Shown in pieces: positions 20,453 to 32,588 of a stretch of DNA of 64,000 bases (its first letter is position 1; the number at the start of each line of letters is the position of its first letter). This DNA is from Cymodocea nodosa. Taxonomy: Eukaryota; Streptophyta; Magnoliopsida; Alismatales; Cymodoceaceae. The notes beneath the pieces were generated by a model. That model did not search any database, was not told the DNA's origin, and saw only the letters and a list, made by a program, of their open reading frames with translations. The translations under genes were made by a program, and so were the position numbers. The stretch is taken from the NCBI GenBank assembly GCA_036874045.1, contig CM072343.1:6902001-6966000 (forward strand). The letters are read 5' to 3'.

Positions 20453-22110
20453 ATGGGTTGCCTAGAAGACCTGAACAAAGGCAACTTGGTGTTCCGACGA
20501 CGTCTGGATAAGATCCCATATTGAGATATCCACCTGCACCTTCTTGAGCTGCTCCGTTGCCTGCTCAAGAGTGGGACACAGAGGAACCTCTTGAGGGACC
20601 CAACGTCCAATCGAGGACATCATAACGATTGTGGTTAAGGAGGGGGGGAACAATGGTTGTTGTCACAACCCAACCTGAACGAGTGACGACACATGCACTC
20701 CCCAAGGGCATAGGACGTGGTGGTGTAGCACCACGCCTGCCTCCATGGTCGCACTCTTGGCCCTTAGCCATAGAAGGTACCTATGCAAGCAAGATAGATG
20801 CCTTGGAATCGGTGCTTGTTGTGGTGGCCTTCTTTTGTTGAGACCAATGACGAGGGCGACGTCTTCTAGAGTTGGAACTCGTGGAGATGTCTAGTGTCGA
20901 GGTTGATGTGTTGGGGGCCGATCGACGCCTTAGCAACATAATCGATGCAGACTCTTGGCTGGAGACAACACAGACACAATAGTCGAAAAGAGAGGAGGGA
21001 AGTGATAACACCATAGATTCAGAAATGTGAGTTATTAGGGTGGAGGGATCAAAGGGTAGGTCAAGCGGAAAAAATCCACTGTCACCATGTTGCATTGATC
21101 TGCACCATCCTCTAGCACTTGCACCACTATCTTCCCTGCATCTATTAGGTCCTAGATGGCTATCCGAAGGAGGAAGCACTTGTCTATGGCATGCCCCTTG
21201 ACCTAATGATAGGCACAATACTCATTCTCTCGATACCATTTGGGCAATGGATTTGGGAGAAGCCTCGTTGTAGGAGTAGGTAACAAAGTATTGAGCTTTG
21301 GCAGGATGACACTAAGTGGCTCTACTAGTGGAGTGAACTTCCTCTTCGGCTTCTACTACTGTGAGGAAGTGGAGGCCCCATCACCCTTTGATTTGGGTTG
21401 AGCCCGAGCCTTGATAGCTTTGGCCACCTATTGTTGCTTGGACTATCCTATAGGGGCCACAATCTAGTTAACGGGTGCAGTAGGTGCCATGTAACTAGCA
21501 TGGGACTTGCTTTTGGAGTGGGCATCCCAAGAAGATGAGGCTATTGAGTTTGACACTAAAGCCAACAATATTGGAAAGAAGCCACTAAGTAGGGATTCTT
21601 CTATTTGTGTCCCTACCTTTAGAACCTACTTGTAGGTCTCATAGGTCTGGATACTAAGCATTGCCCCTAGGGTCAATTGGGCATTATGGATCAACACCTT
21701 GACACCTTCAGCTTCAGATGGTTGATCCTTGATTTGGGTCACGAGTGATTTCCAACGACCCATGAATTGACTGAAAGACTTGTTGTTCCTTTGACAAGTC
21801 TGATACAAATCTTCCTTCCTAACTTGCAGATCCTGGTTCCAAGTGTACTGCTCTAGGAATGCCTTGGCCAACTAAGGGAATGAGTGGAACTACAACATAT
21901 CTAGGGTGACAAACCACTAGAGAGCGGGTCCTTCGAGGCTCTTTTGGAAAGTCCTCATCAAGAGCTTGTGCTTGGCTTGCAACGAAGCCATGTCTGTATA
22001 GTAGGCCTTCAAATGGGCAAGAGGACATCTGATGCCTGAATACTTCTAGAAGGTTGGCATCTGGAAGCCTGGTGGAACAATAACCTCTAGAAAGTGGTAA
22101 AAGTCAGAGA
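20453..22110 (-). pseudogene. gag: Tat/Ogre-type gag, broken
   Basis: The capsid core at 21626-21871 reads AKAFLEQYTWNQDLQVRKED ... NNKSFSQFMGRWKSLVTQIK, the standard Tat/Ogre gag pattern. At about 21150-21230 is a zinc-binding block of the YCAYH ... GHAIDKC type, followed by DLIDAGKIVVQVLE. In-frame TAG codons replace likely Gln or Trp codons. Several frameshifts follow. Boundaries are approximate. Confidence 0.65.
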
Positions 22111-22529
22111 ATTGCAAGTTAGGCTCTCTACTACTGCTAGTCGTCTCTAATCTACTTAGTCGATGGAGAACCTGTTCTGATATGGATTCCACCTACTACT
22201 GCCATGGAGGTGGAATCTACTGTTGTGCTGTCTATTGGATGGTGAATGGCTGACACGTTGACATCACCAGAGCCAGGAACATTCCATACGACTATTGTTG
22301 ACAGTACGGCCTGTTTTGCACACTAACAGCTAGTAGTTGCAATTGTTGGGATTGCACTACTAGCGGCAGCAACACTGGGAAGGAAGGCTGAGGGAGTGGG
22401 TACCTGGGAAATTGAGAGACCAAGGAGACTGAACTCAAACCCACTAAGAAAGGGGTGACTTGAGACGCTTGGCCCTACATGTGCCTAAGGGCATAAGGGA
22501 CAGATGTGGGGCACACTACTGAAAGGATG
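22111..22529 (-). other. Upstream part of Tat/Ogre-type gag region, degenerate
   Basis: GC-richer sequence, probably the decayed N-terminal part of gag, Gln/Pro-rich in some frames. No confident domain. It continues at 24077 after the inserted solo LTR. Confidence 0.4.
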
Positions 22530-22534
22530 AGCAT
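22530..22534 (+). repeat. Target site duplication agcat (left)
   Basis: agcat here and again at 24072-24076, flanking the solo LTR exactly. Confidence 0.9.
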
Positions 22535-24071
22535 TGTTCAAGCTTTAATTTTGCCCATTTTTAATGAATTTTATAAGTAATTTTGCATGATATTATATAT
22601 CTATGGTGGATAAATGATATTAATTATGGGTAATATAAGTCTTGAAATATTGTGCAATATAGAAATTTAATTAACAAGTGCATCCCCCATTGGATATAAT
22701 TTTACATGGAACACATTGATTTATTTTGCATGTCCTATGTTGGCTAACGTCTCTTGGAGTTCAACTTCCATTAATTGTAGGTAACATATATATGGGAGGA
22801 GCTTAATGCAAAAGACCAAAGAAGATGTAAAGAATCAAAAGTTGGTGGACTAAACTTTAAAGAAGAGGACATGCCAACACCTTATTGGCCCTCTTAGATC
22901 TATGGCATCTTATTGGCTTGGTGATAAAACCAAGGTGCCACATCAAAGAGAGAGAAGACAAAACAACATAAATACAAGGGGAGAGGAATTTCGTCCAAGA
23001 CCTTGGTGCTTCCAACAAGAGAAAGAAGGAGGAGAAGAAGCTTGGAGGTGAGGCTTGTGCTTCCAAAGAGAGACCATCCATTCATGCTATTCACCATTCT
23101 AAGGGCTAAGGAGAAGACGTCCAAGCTTGGAGATGGATTTGCTGCCAAGTTCCATTGAATTCAAAGCTCTAGAGAAGAAGATAAGAAGCTCCTAAGGTAG
23201 TGACAACTCTTAGAGTTTATTATTTTCTTGTATAGAATGAAGAATTGATGAGAAATGGTGGCGAACATCTCAATTATATGTCTTCTTAGCTAGATAGAGT
23301 TCAATGAATGTATATGAATGTTTAATTCTTCTTTTCAACTTCTAATTTGCATCCTCTATTCACGTGTATTGTTGGGGCTGTTGGTGAGGCTTTCACACGA
23401 GTGAATGACACTCATCAATGGTGGCTTGGCGCATTTGAGAAGAAGGTGTGAATTGAAAGAAGAAGAAAATAAGTGTTGATGTTCATTTGAATGAAGAACC
23501 TATCACTTATATCTAGTTGTTAATTTTAATTTCAGTAGTTAATTGAGTTTGTTATATCTTATATTGATCACATTTTGTCCTAATCAATCTCCAAAAAGAA
23601 TTTCTAATGCAAGTAATATAGTATAGTTTAGCTAGATTAGCAAATAGCATAGTTGCATGCATTTAGTATAAATTAGAATAGAGTAGTATAGTCTATTGAA
23701 CCTTCTTGTTTTATTTTTCTTTCCTTAATATTGATGCATTGATATCACTTCTGAAATCACGTGGAACTTGTGTGCATGTTATAATTGAATGAGTTGATAG
23801 ATTTACAAGTAAAGAAATTGATTCACATCACCATTTTCCACTACAAATTGCCTTGAAATTGCATGATTTGTGAGCTTGTGTTAACTTTGATTATTCTACA
23901 TTCACATGTCATTAATTTACTGAAGTATACCTAAGAGCTTGAAGAACAAGTTGAGTAATAGTTGATTAAGTCATAAACACAATCCTTGTGGAAGAATGAC
24001 CTGTATTTGCCATGTACACTAAAAGAACTGTGCACTTGCAGTAAAGCTTGAGCTAAAAATATAGCTCAACA
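22535..24071 (+). repeat. Complete solo LTR, Athila/Tat-like
   Basis: 1537 bp, starting TGTTCAAGC and ending AGCTCAACA, with a perfect 5-bp duplication agcat on both sides. No internal sequence. Orientation is plus, because near its right end it has the acctgtattt ... gtgcacttgcag arrangement found, in plus orientation, near the 3' end of the element B LTR. The rest is unlike the other LTRs in the window, so it is a different family. Small ORFs inside are not convincing. It arose by insertion followed by LTR-LTR recombination. Confidence 0.9.
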
Positions 24072-24076
24072 AGCAT
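24072..24076 (+). repeat. Target site duplication agcat (right)
   Basis: Matches 22530-22534. Confidence 0.9.
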
Positions 24077-25937
24077 CGCAAACGACACCCCAAACAGAAG
24101 GGTAGTAGAGTGGACAAGCACCCCATCACCGATGAAGTTGAGGGAACAGGAACTTGAACAGCTTTAGAGAGGAAAAGGGACACCACAAGAGCGAAAGAAG
24201 CAAATGGTTGTGGCGCCAAGGAGAAGGAGAAGCTAGGGCTTGAAGGGGCTGGGGACCTCGCATACTGTGCCAACATATTCTACGCATGCAAAAGCATGGT
24301 AATGTAGTGCAACACGGGATCCTCCCCTTCAAGGGTTGGGGTGAAAGCAGGAGTGGTCTGAACAGGGACCGTCTCAATGACAATCAAAGGAGGGAGGGAG
24401 ACTTGCGAAGCAAAGGACTCCTATGGGGGAATAGCCCCAACACTTGAGAGGGCGGATGTCATCATCTCCGATTGAAAAGGAGATGACATAGGAGGATGCA
24501 ACAGAGTCACTAAGACTGGGAGGAAGGACCTAGAGACACTCCCAAGACTCGACATCATAGAAGATAGAGACGGGGGAACTGAACTGGAAGAAACACTCGA
24601 GCCGATTGCTGCCATCTGTCTAGTTTTGCTTCTTGTCTCAATCAGACTCCTTGGCCTAAACTGCTTTCAATCACTAGCTGAGAACTTGTGGAAAAATGAG
24701 CTAGACCATTATTCCACAAAAGGGAAGTCCTCCAATCAAGCTACAGCTGCAAAAGGAACTCCATTAAAGAAAAGACCTTAAGCTAACTAGACTAGGAATT
24801 CACCCCTAAACAGATGATTTCCCACCTAAGAGGTAGTGATGGTAGTAGTCCACCATCAACATTTAGAGAAAGCTCTACTCTTTCCCTAAATGGGGAGGAC
24901 AGAATGGGTTGCATGAAGCAATCCCAAGATGGACATCAGATGCATATGCATTTGAGGCCTAGGTACCTAAGGATTACATACATCCTCAAAGGTTAAGGAT
25001 CTCCCCATCATCAAGTCACCACGGGTATGGATTAGCCCCTATGGCTTGACTGATGGAGAGGCAGATCCCATGATAGGTCCCGGTTGAGAGGTTTCATGCA
25101 AAAGGGACCTACATGCACGCTTTGAGGTGACAACGGTCCTAAGTTGTCTACTCCCGACACTCACCAAGGTGTAACAGGTCTCCATAGCAAGGGAAGAATG
25201 ACAAGCAAGTGCCACTCCCAAATCCACTGAGCTTGACTTTGGATCACACCCAAGTTGAACTAGAAATCCAAAGTTAGGTTCCGACGAATCTAGATCCCTT
25301 GTAGCTCAATGACAATGGAGTGGTGGTGGCCACAATCAGGGCGTCGACGAATCGAGCATCCTACCATGACTCACCAACACGAAAACCCAAGTGGGGGGAG
25401 CCGACAGAAGATAAGAACTTCGACGAATTGAGAGCTCAAATCTTTCATCTACTCCTCGAGACTGTATAGGATGGACTTAGAAAGAAGAATGCAACATGCT
25501 ATAATGCAAATGCAAGGGTGGATTTTATCTTTATATTTTTTAAGCTTTTTAAGGCTCAAACAAAACAACAATAAAATCTAGTGAGTCCATCTATCTTGTT
25601 TACCTAGTTGATTAATTATCTTAGTTGATTTTAATTAACCTGGCAAATAAGAGGCCTACTAGTGAATTAATCCTAAAATAGAAAAATAAAAGCAAAAAGC
25701 AAACAAAAGATCTCTCTATCAGTTGGAGAGACCTAACACCCTCATTGGATCATAAATCCAAGATGAAAGTGAAATTACCAAGCACTACTCTTGGTAGGGA
25801 GACACTTCTTCATTACAAGAATGAAGAAGGAAAAAGAAACCCCAAGTGGGTCCCAACACCCCTTGGAGCACCAAGGACAACATGACAACTCTTGCAATAG
25901 AGTGGAGAGAGAAACCACATAGGAAAATGTGGAACAC
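24077..25937 (-). other. Leader / 5' untranslated region of the Tat/Ogre-type fragment
   Basis: About 1.86 kb between PBS and gag. The part nearest gag (24077-24620) is Ser/Pro/Leu-rich in open frames (for example 24421-24615) and may be the N-terminus of gag or an ORF1 remnant, but I cannot assign a domain. The remainder (24620-25937) shows no convincing gene. Confidence 0.5.
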
Positions 25938-25956
25938 ATCCCCAATAGAGTCACCA
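25938..25956 (-). other. Primer binding site of Tat/Ogre type
   Basis: Minus strand TGGTGACTCTATTGGGGAT, matching the TGGCGACTC(C/T)(A/G)CTGGGGA pattern that Tat/Ogre elements use with tRNA-Arg. It sits three or four bases inside an LTR-like end. Confidence 0.7.
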
Positions 25957-25959
25957 CTA

Positions 25960-26139
25960 TGTGAACATTCGAAAAGAATTCGTTGGGGGGCAAACCTGAA
26001 TGCCCACGAATGACGCCAACACCCCACCAACGTGAACCCAAAAGGGGCCTACATTAGTGTAAAAAGAGTCGCCACCTAGTCCATTAAAGGGAGACTAGAA
26101 AAACCTGCACTATCGATCTCTCATGTATCAAGGGACCTA
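25960..26139 (-). repeat. U5 end of Tat/Ogre-type LTR, truncated
   Basis: About 180 bp ending ...TTCACA on the minus strand. It contains a second GGCGACTCTTTTT phrase at about 26055-26072, a feature of Tat/Ogre U5 ends. It breaks off at about 26139, where an Athila LTR begins. Confidence 0.6.
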
Positions 26140-28102
26140 TATTGATTTGTTAACTTCTGTTTAATTCGTCTTTATGCTTATATCAATAATTGCTTTTAGA
26201 AGTAAACAAACAACCTTTCACACAGATTAGATATTAATTCCAATTTGTGTTTTAACTGTAAGTACATAGTGTATATTGTATTTGTATGCAAGTATAGGTC
26301 GATCCTATAGAGAGATGGAGTAAGAATTATGTACTATTTCGATTTTTATATTGGAGTTTATGTGCTCAGTTAAGCACTCCATTGAGTTATAGTTAACATA
26401 ACGGACTTAATTCGTTGAGTTATGGCTAACTCAACAGACTAATCTTGTGGACTTAAGTTAACTCCACGAGTCTAATTTTTCCAGTTAAATATTGTTAATT
26501 ACAGAGGAATTTGGTCAACCATTGGGCGGTTCCATAGAGTGTAAATAACATCAATTAAGCTCTTTAATGTTAATTAACATTAGATTTATTATTAAGCAAC
26601 ACTAACATTCAGATATTTCAAACAGTAACCATTAAAATCTTTAAGTATCTGAATGAATCAATTTCAGTAAATTATAAAACTATTTTCTATTTCTGAATCA
26701 TACAAACATAAAACATTCACAATATCGACAAGGATAACATTAATCATGATACAAAACAAACAATACAATACTTTAATACTAAATGTAAACATAGATAATT
26801 TGTTGTTTTTGGTATTTTTGTTTTGATATGTTCTTGAAGATGAATGAAAGGTGAAATGTAAAAATCTCTATCAATAGTAAAAACTTCTATCACTACATAC
26901 GACATGATTACACCACTAAAAACTTAAACACTTACAATCCTGCCTCCTCTCTCTATAGAATTGCGAGTCCAAAATTGCAAGATGATCTCCTCTTCAACAT
27001 ACTAGCATCAACCCGAAACCAAGGCTAGAAGCTTTACGATCTCCTGAGATATGAGTCGGTGCTTGGTGAAAATGGCTTCTCTTCCCGCGACGCGATCACT
27101 CCTCACAATGGTTGTTAAGCATCGTGTTTGGCTCAGAATCGACCCAACATTAGGAAAGTATCCTCACAGACCTTCGATGGTTGGTGATTATGGTGGTGGT
27201 ATGGAGCTTCAGGGAACTTCCGACGCTTCCTATAGTTAGCGCGGTCCTCCACCCTTTGCACACACTATTTTTCTTTGTCTTTCATATTTCTTACAATAGT
27301 AACTGCTCCTGCTTAGATGATCGGTTGGATTTCCTTCATTCATATCAACAATGGTGATTTCTTCTTCATTCCATGAGTGAATTCCTACGTGATACGTGTA
27401 ATCATGGTTTTCCTTTGAATGTCCTGTTTCTGTAACTGCTATAGTGGCATATTAGTAAATATATGGTCCATGGAGTTACAGATAACTCAACGGACTTACT
27501 TTGTTGATTTAACTATAAAACACATGCAATAAAGAAATAAGCTGCTAACATAACATGTTACCTTAGTATGTATTCATGTACTCAATGCGTATAGTTATGC
27601 TAACTTAACGAGTTATACATGTGCATCTCACGTGACATAATAAAGCATTTAAATTCAACACGTGCATAAATCTAACTTAACGAGTTCAGATATTTCACAT
27701 ACTTACGACCTTAACTATTCGATGCCCAGATGCATTTCAGATAGTTATTAGATAACCTTCTGAACATTCACTTAAGTCATACATTAAGGTTTCTACATGT
27801 GTACTTTAGGAAATAATAAAATATTCTTTAAGCATTTAAAACTTAATTGTCTGGTACATTAAACATAACTCTCCGAAATAACAGAAAATTCAGATACTTA
27901 AGGATTTCACAACCTGTAATTCACCGACAGTCCAGAAATGTACTAAATTAACACTAATTCCTTGCAATTATGCAGATTCCTTCATTAAAGCATAAAACAA
28001 TGCAATTATAACATAATGGCTTAATTCTCATATGATAAGCTAAATATTATGCAATTAACCATCATTTAACCATTAATATTATGCACTTTTTCATTCTAAA
28101 CA
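26140..28102 (-). repeat. 3' LTR of Athila copy 2
   Basis: Minus strand start TGTTTAGAATG at 28102. The last roughly 30 bp at the U5 side are missing and the sequence joins the Tat/Ogre-type fragment. Motif clusters at 26375-26470 and 27465-27690. The TATA region of the other LTRs is altered. An antisense ORF (27051-27239) matches the first 50 residues of the one at 14396. Confidence 0.85.
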
Positions 28103-29398
28103 CTTCCTCATACTTAAATTTTGCTAGTCCCTTAGCAAACTAAGATCTAACTAGTTGGTCTTTCTAAAGTGCTAGAATTAATTCTTCCTTTTGTTCTTCT
28201 TTAGAATAATAAATTAGATTACTATATAGATATTCTTTATTTTTCAGTAATCTATTTTAACTTTGTTTTCTCCTCTACAACCTACAAATATATTTAAAAC
28301 ATATGTAAATTACATACAAAATATATCAGCATCATATAGGTGTTAATTATATTATCATTTTTCTTCTTTTCAAATATCTATTATCTTGAATTTCCCAATA
28401 TGATTTCCAGAATAAATTTCAACTACATATGAATCAAAACACATTCCAATTCAATATGATTAAAACAAGTAGAATAATGAATTGTATCTGAAATAAATAA
28501 CTTCAAAAGTCTGTTCTAGGTTCATACTTCAGCAATCTTAGATAACAGAAAATATACTTGATTCAAAAAATATCTGTATTTCACTAAATACTTTTATCTT
28601 TTCAGAATAGTATATGCAAAGTTGTACTTTAAAAGTTAATTTGAAAAGCTTGAATCATACAAGAGCTTTCTAGTGTACCCATATATCGAGCTTTTAGTCA
28701 ACAATCCCAGATTTGATCAGGATCTTAGGTTGCCAGATTTAAAGAGTCATTTTTCAGGTCAACAATCCTTACATACCTATCTGCTCAAGTACAAAAGGCT
28801 CATGATCAAACAAGTTAATAAACTCTCAAAGTTTTTCTCTTTTTTTGTTCTTTTCAACATAGTATATGTACGTATTTCTTTCATACAAATGCTATAAAAC
28901 ACAAATCTCATATAGTCCTACTTCTATTATTTACTGAAAATATGAATCCATATCAATAAGCTCATACTTTTTCTGTAGTTTAATAAGATCTACACATAAA
29001 TCATTCTACAAGTTTAATCACTCAAATTAAATGTATCTTTGATCATATGTATTTCATTTAATCCAAAAATCAACATTTCAACTCTTTTAGGATTTCAGAT
29101 AATTTACTGAGTTTCAGCTAAGTATTTTCTTTTTAAAATCATGAAACTATTAAACTCATAAAATTCAGCAAAAACATAAGATACTATATCTAGATTTGCA
29201 TTAATAGTAAAATTTTGTAGCATCTTATATAAGATTATAAATATAACATTCAAACAATTATAGTTATTAAAAATTTGACAGTCTCAATTATTGGATAGGT
29301 ACAGCAAATTCATAAAAATTTTCAATTTCCATAGAACTTTTGCAATACCATTTTAATTCCTTTAATTAACAAAATTACTTAGCTGTTAATCAAATTAC
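28103..29398. repeat. 3' PPT (degraded) and block X, Athila copy 2
   Basis: The PPT next to the LTR reads gtatgaggaag on the minus strand, weaker than in copy 1. Block X follows from about 28200, collinear with 15400-16630 and with the SIRE-4 block 57420-58490. The core is at 28650-28835, with the antisense ORF at 28673. Confidence 0.8.
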
Positions 29399-29908
29399 CT
29401 CTCCCCTATACCTACATTTTGCATTGTCCTCAATGTAAAAGATTTTACAGTAAATGTTAGTAGGCAAGAATATTGTTTCATTGACTTAGCACCTAACTCA
29501 ATGAACTTAACTCGTTGAGTTAATGAATAACTCCACAAACTGAGTTTAATCTACATTCAGGATAAGTAATCAATTACATACCTTGTTCTTTTGTGTCCCC
29601 TTCAATATCCTTCGATTTTTTTTTTAATTCTGAAAACTTTCCATTCACACGTATAGGAGCAGAATATATAACAAAATAACACTTAACAACAAAACATAAA
29701 TTGTTAAATTAGTGTCTTATGTGGAACCTAGGCTCCTATGCCTTTGGTGGCTCACAAGCAAGCCAGTTGGTTTCCCAGAACAGATACCAACAAACTAGAT
29801 TGATATTTTGTTTTTTCTTTTCTTATAGAATAAAACTAAAACTAAATTTTTTTTTTTTCTAAAAATAAATGTAGAATACACACAACATTAAAAACACAAA
29901 ATCACAGT
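29399..29908. other. Internal purine tract and spacer downstream of the F-box gene
   Basis: Minus-strand GAGGACAATGCAAAATG followed by an interrupted G run (29399-29440). A motif cluster (taactcaatgaacttaactc ... gttgagttaatg) at 29488-29545 is absent from the same place in copy 1. A conserved block lies at 29715-29800. Confidence 0.65.
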
Positions 29909-31048
29909 TTAAGAACATGATTGAAAAGTAGTAACAAACGGAATAAACGTGTTAGTCCAAGCAAACTTTTTAGGCATAATTCATCTTTCTATTAATTCTA
30001 TTTTAATGCAGTTCACTTTCCTTTTTAACTTGTAAACTTGCAGTATGTTATCAATACTAAATATGAGTGTATTTCCATTAATGAATTGAAATGTAGAAAG
30101 GGATCCTCTTCTATTCCAAGATAATGTAGTTGTTTCTATTTCTACATCTATTTCAATATATTCCTCTTCACAATTCCATTCACTTAGGTCTTTTATAATC
30201 CATATTTGAAATTTCCTCAATTCATCCCACCATTTGATCAGACATAAGGTAGGATCATCATATTCATTATACCACATTCCTAATTGAATTTTATCATATT
30301 CTAAAGATGGTGGTTTAGCTATATCACTAGGTATAGGCAATATTTCTAAAAAGTATTCATCATAACTATTTATGCTTACTATGTATAATTCATATCTAAA
30401 TGCAATTGATATATTTGTGACTAAATATGTACATCCATCAAGTATGACATCTATGTTGTTAATTAATGCTTTCTGACCTAGATATATCATAGTATTTTCA
30501 GTCTAAGATTTATTCAGAAAATTATACATACTTAAGCATAAATCCTCATCCCAATTTCCAATTGGTCTCCAATAATATAATTTTTCAGGGATGGTCAAAT
30601 TTTTATCGGAAAATGTTAAAGCTGACCCACAATTTTTAGTTGACACTTCAAATCTATTTGGCCTTCCTATATTCCATTCTTCTCTAGTGATAGGATTTCT
30701 AATCAAAATATTAGGTAACAGAATTGCATACCTTGGTTTGGTTTTGTAAATAATTAATCCTTCGTCTATTCCCATAATATGATCTATTCCTTCTAATGTA
30801 TTGGGTGGAATTCCAGCAGTTTCTTCCATATTTAGATATTCATAGTTGATTGAACTACGATTAAATGACTTCCATAAAAATCCATCTCTAATCTTAGTCA
30901 TTTTTGTAGCTTGTAGTCTATGAAAATACTTTTCTCTGACATAGTCTTTGATTTCCTTCGATATGCAACACAATCTACATAGATCTTTAGCTAACAGGTT
31001 ACTTAGTACTTCCCTTAGTGCATCCAATGGTAATTTCATCAATTCCAT
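29909..31048 (-). pseudogene. F-box protein gene carried by the retrotransposon (copy 2)
   Basis: Same length and frame as the copy at 17044-18189. Residues 1-45 contain the F-box (MELMKLPLDALREVLSNLLA followed by CCISKEIKDYV), then the Trp/Tyr-rich region (YYWRPIGNWDEDL, LGMWYNEYDDPTLCLIKWWD). There is one in-frame TAG at about 30513, where copy 1 has Trp, a TGA at 29981, and a one-base insertion near the end. The two copies differ at many residues spread over the protein but stay aligned without internal frameshift over some 350 codons. This suggests coding constraint before decay, which I have not measured. Confidence 0.8.
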
Positions 31049-31259
31049 CTGTTGTGATTCTGTATAACATAAACAAAAATTAACAAAGACAAAACCAGCA
31101 TAGCTACTTACTTACCCTCGTGTAGTTAGGTCATAACTCAATGGACTAAGTTCATTGAGTTAAGTAATAACTCTACGATACTACTAACTACAATTAAACT
31201 TACATTTTTTTTATTTTTCTACTTACTATATTATACATAGTTACTTAAGTTATACTACT
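31049..31259. other. gag/F-box spacer with motif cluster, copy 2
   Basis: 211 bp. Cluster at 31115-31182: ctcgtgtagttaggtc, ATAACTCAATGGACTAAGTT, cattgagttaag. Same position and form as in copy 1. Confidence 0.65.
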
Positions 31260-32588
31260 TCATTCAGCTTTCCTCCCATAGGAGGTATCAATTTCATTAA
31301 TAGTTCTGTTGATAGGGTTAGGTACTACTTGCATTGGCAATCCTCTAGTAGGTCTAACTTCTATTGATTCCTTCTATCTAGGGGGTATATTTCTATTCAT
31401 ATTTTGATTTTGAATTGCACCATTTCCAAATACAAGATCTAGACGATTGTTTAATTGTTGAATTATCTTTTCTAATTTCTCTATTCTAGATCCTTGTTCA
31501 ATTAATGCTTCATAACTTATATTTTTGTCATTTATATTTTCTCCTCCCTAGAAATTATTGTTTCTCTAAGATAAATTCGGGTGATTTCTCCAATTAGGGT
31601 TATAAGAATTTCCAAAGTTATCTTTCTAGTTTCTAGCATAAATAATATCTAAGTCATTAACGTTTGCATTCTTTTTTGCTAGCTTTTGATTTAATGATAA
31701 CTCTTCTATTTTCTTTGTTAATTTAGTTAATTTAACTTCAAGCATAGTGCTTGAATCTATTTCATGCATTCCCCTTGGTAATATTCTTTTATTTGTAATA
31801 GCTTCAATTGAGTTTTCCCACTATGCAGTTCTTTTTGTAAAGTTTTCTAAATATGCCTATGCTTCTTCACTATATAGTTTTAAAAATCCATTCTGACAAG
31901 TAGATTCTAATAAAGATTTTGTTGAAACATCTATACCTTCATAAATTATACCTATTAATTGTGCTTTATACATTGCATGATATGGACATTGAGTCAGTAA
32001 ATCTTTAAACCTTTTAAAATATTTCTAGAATGATTCTCCCTATTTTTGGGTACACATTAATATTTCCTTTTTCTTTTTAATCGTTTGATGTGTTAGATAA
32101 TATTTTTCTAGAAAAACAGAGCAAAATTTAGTCCATGTAGAAATTGAATCAAGCGACAAAGTATATAACCATCTCTTAGCTATGTCTTTTAAAGCAAAAG
32201 GGATATATCTAAGTTTAATAGCATCAATACTCATGTTCGGCATTTTCATCATTTGACAAACTTCGTTAAATTCTCCAATGAAATAATAGGCATCTTCTCT
32301 TTCTAATCCATGAAAATGTGGCAATTGACTAATATAATTAGATTTCAATTCAAACCTATCTCTCTCAAAGTTTTGCAATCGAATACATGAAGGTTCATCA
32401 ACTAATTTAAGATACAAAATTTCCTCTAATGGTTTTTCTACTAGAGCAGCCATATCTTCATTCTCTTTTAAAGAAAGGTTAGCTACACCCCTAAGGATTT
32501 CGTTAAAGTCCAATTCAGAAAATATTTCAATACGCCTTTGTGTTGAATAATCTTGTGTAGGTGTTCTTACTAATCATTTAGTGCTCAT
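31260..32588 (-). pseudogene. gag: Athila gag (capsid) gene, copy 2
   Basis: Frame of 443 codons with several stops. The capsid part (32040-32513) has FELKSNYISQLPHFHGLERE, YFIGEFNEVCQMMKMPNMS and ALKDIAKRWLYTLSLDSIS. The NPNWRNHPNLSW phrase is partly preserved near 31580. The start at 32588 (MSTK) aligns with copy 1. Gag stands between the env-like ORF and the F-box gene. Confidence 0.85.

Larger units (their letters stand above)
19956..26139 (-). mobile_element. Tat/Ogre-type Ty3 fragment: LTR end, PBS, leader, gag, protease
   Basis: A GC-richer minus-strand block set into the Athila copies. From right to left: LTR U5 end, PBS, long leader, gag, protease, then a sharp end at about 19955, where similarity to Athila copy 1 resumes. 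RT, RNase H, IN and the 3' LTR are missing, so this is a truncated piece. It has been hit by a solo LTR at 22535-24071. Composition, PBS type and protease all differ from the surrounding Athila elements. All frames are broken. Confidence 0.78.

Noticed and set aside
20629-20841. Overlapping ORFs on both strands in the GC-richer block 20400-21220
   Set aside because: Low stop density due to base composition. Only the frames matching gag zinc block and protease have family support.
22857-23148. Two overlapping hydrophobic ORFs that look like small membrane proteins
   Set aside because: They lie wholly inside the solo LTR 22535-24071, in different frames of the same U-rich stretch, with no relative elsewhere in the window.
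25775-26041. Two overlapping ORFs of 81-88 codons
   Set aside because: They cover the PBS and U5 end of the Tat/Ogre-type fragment; coding is unlikely.
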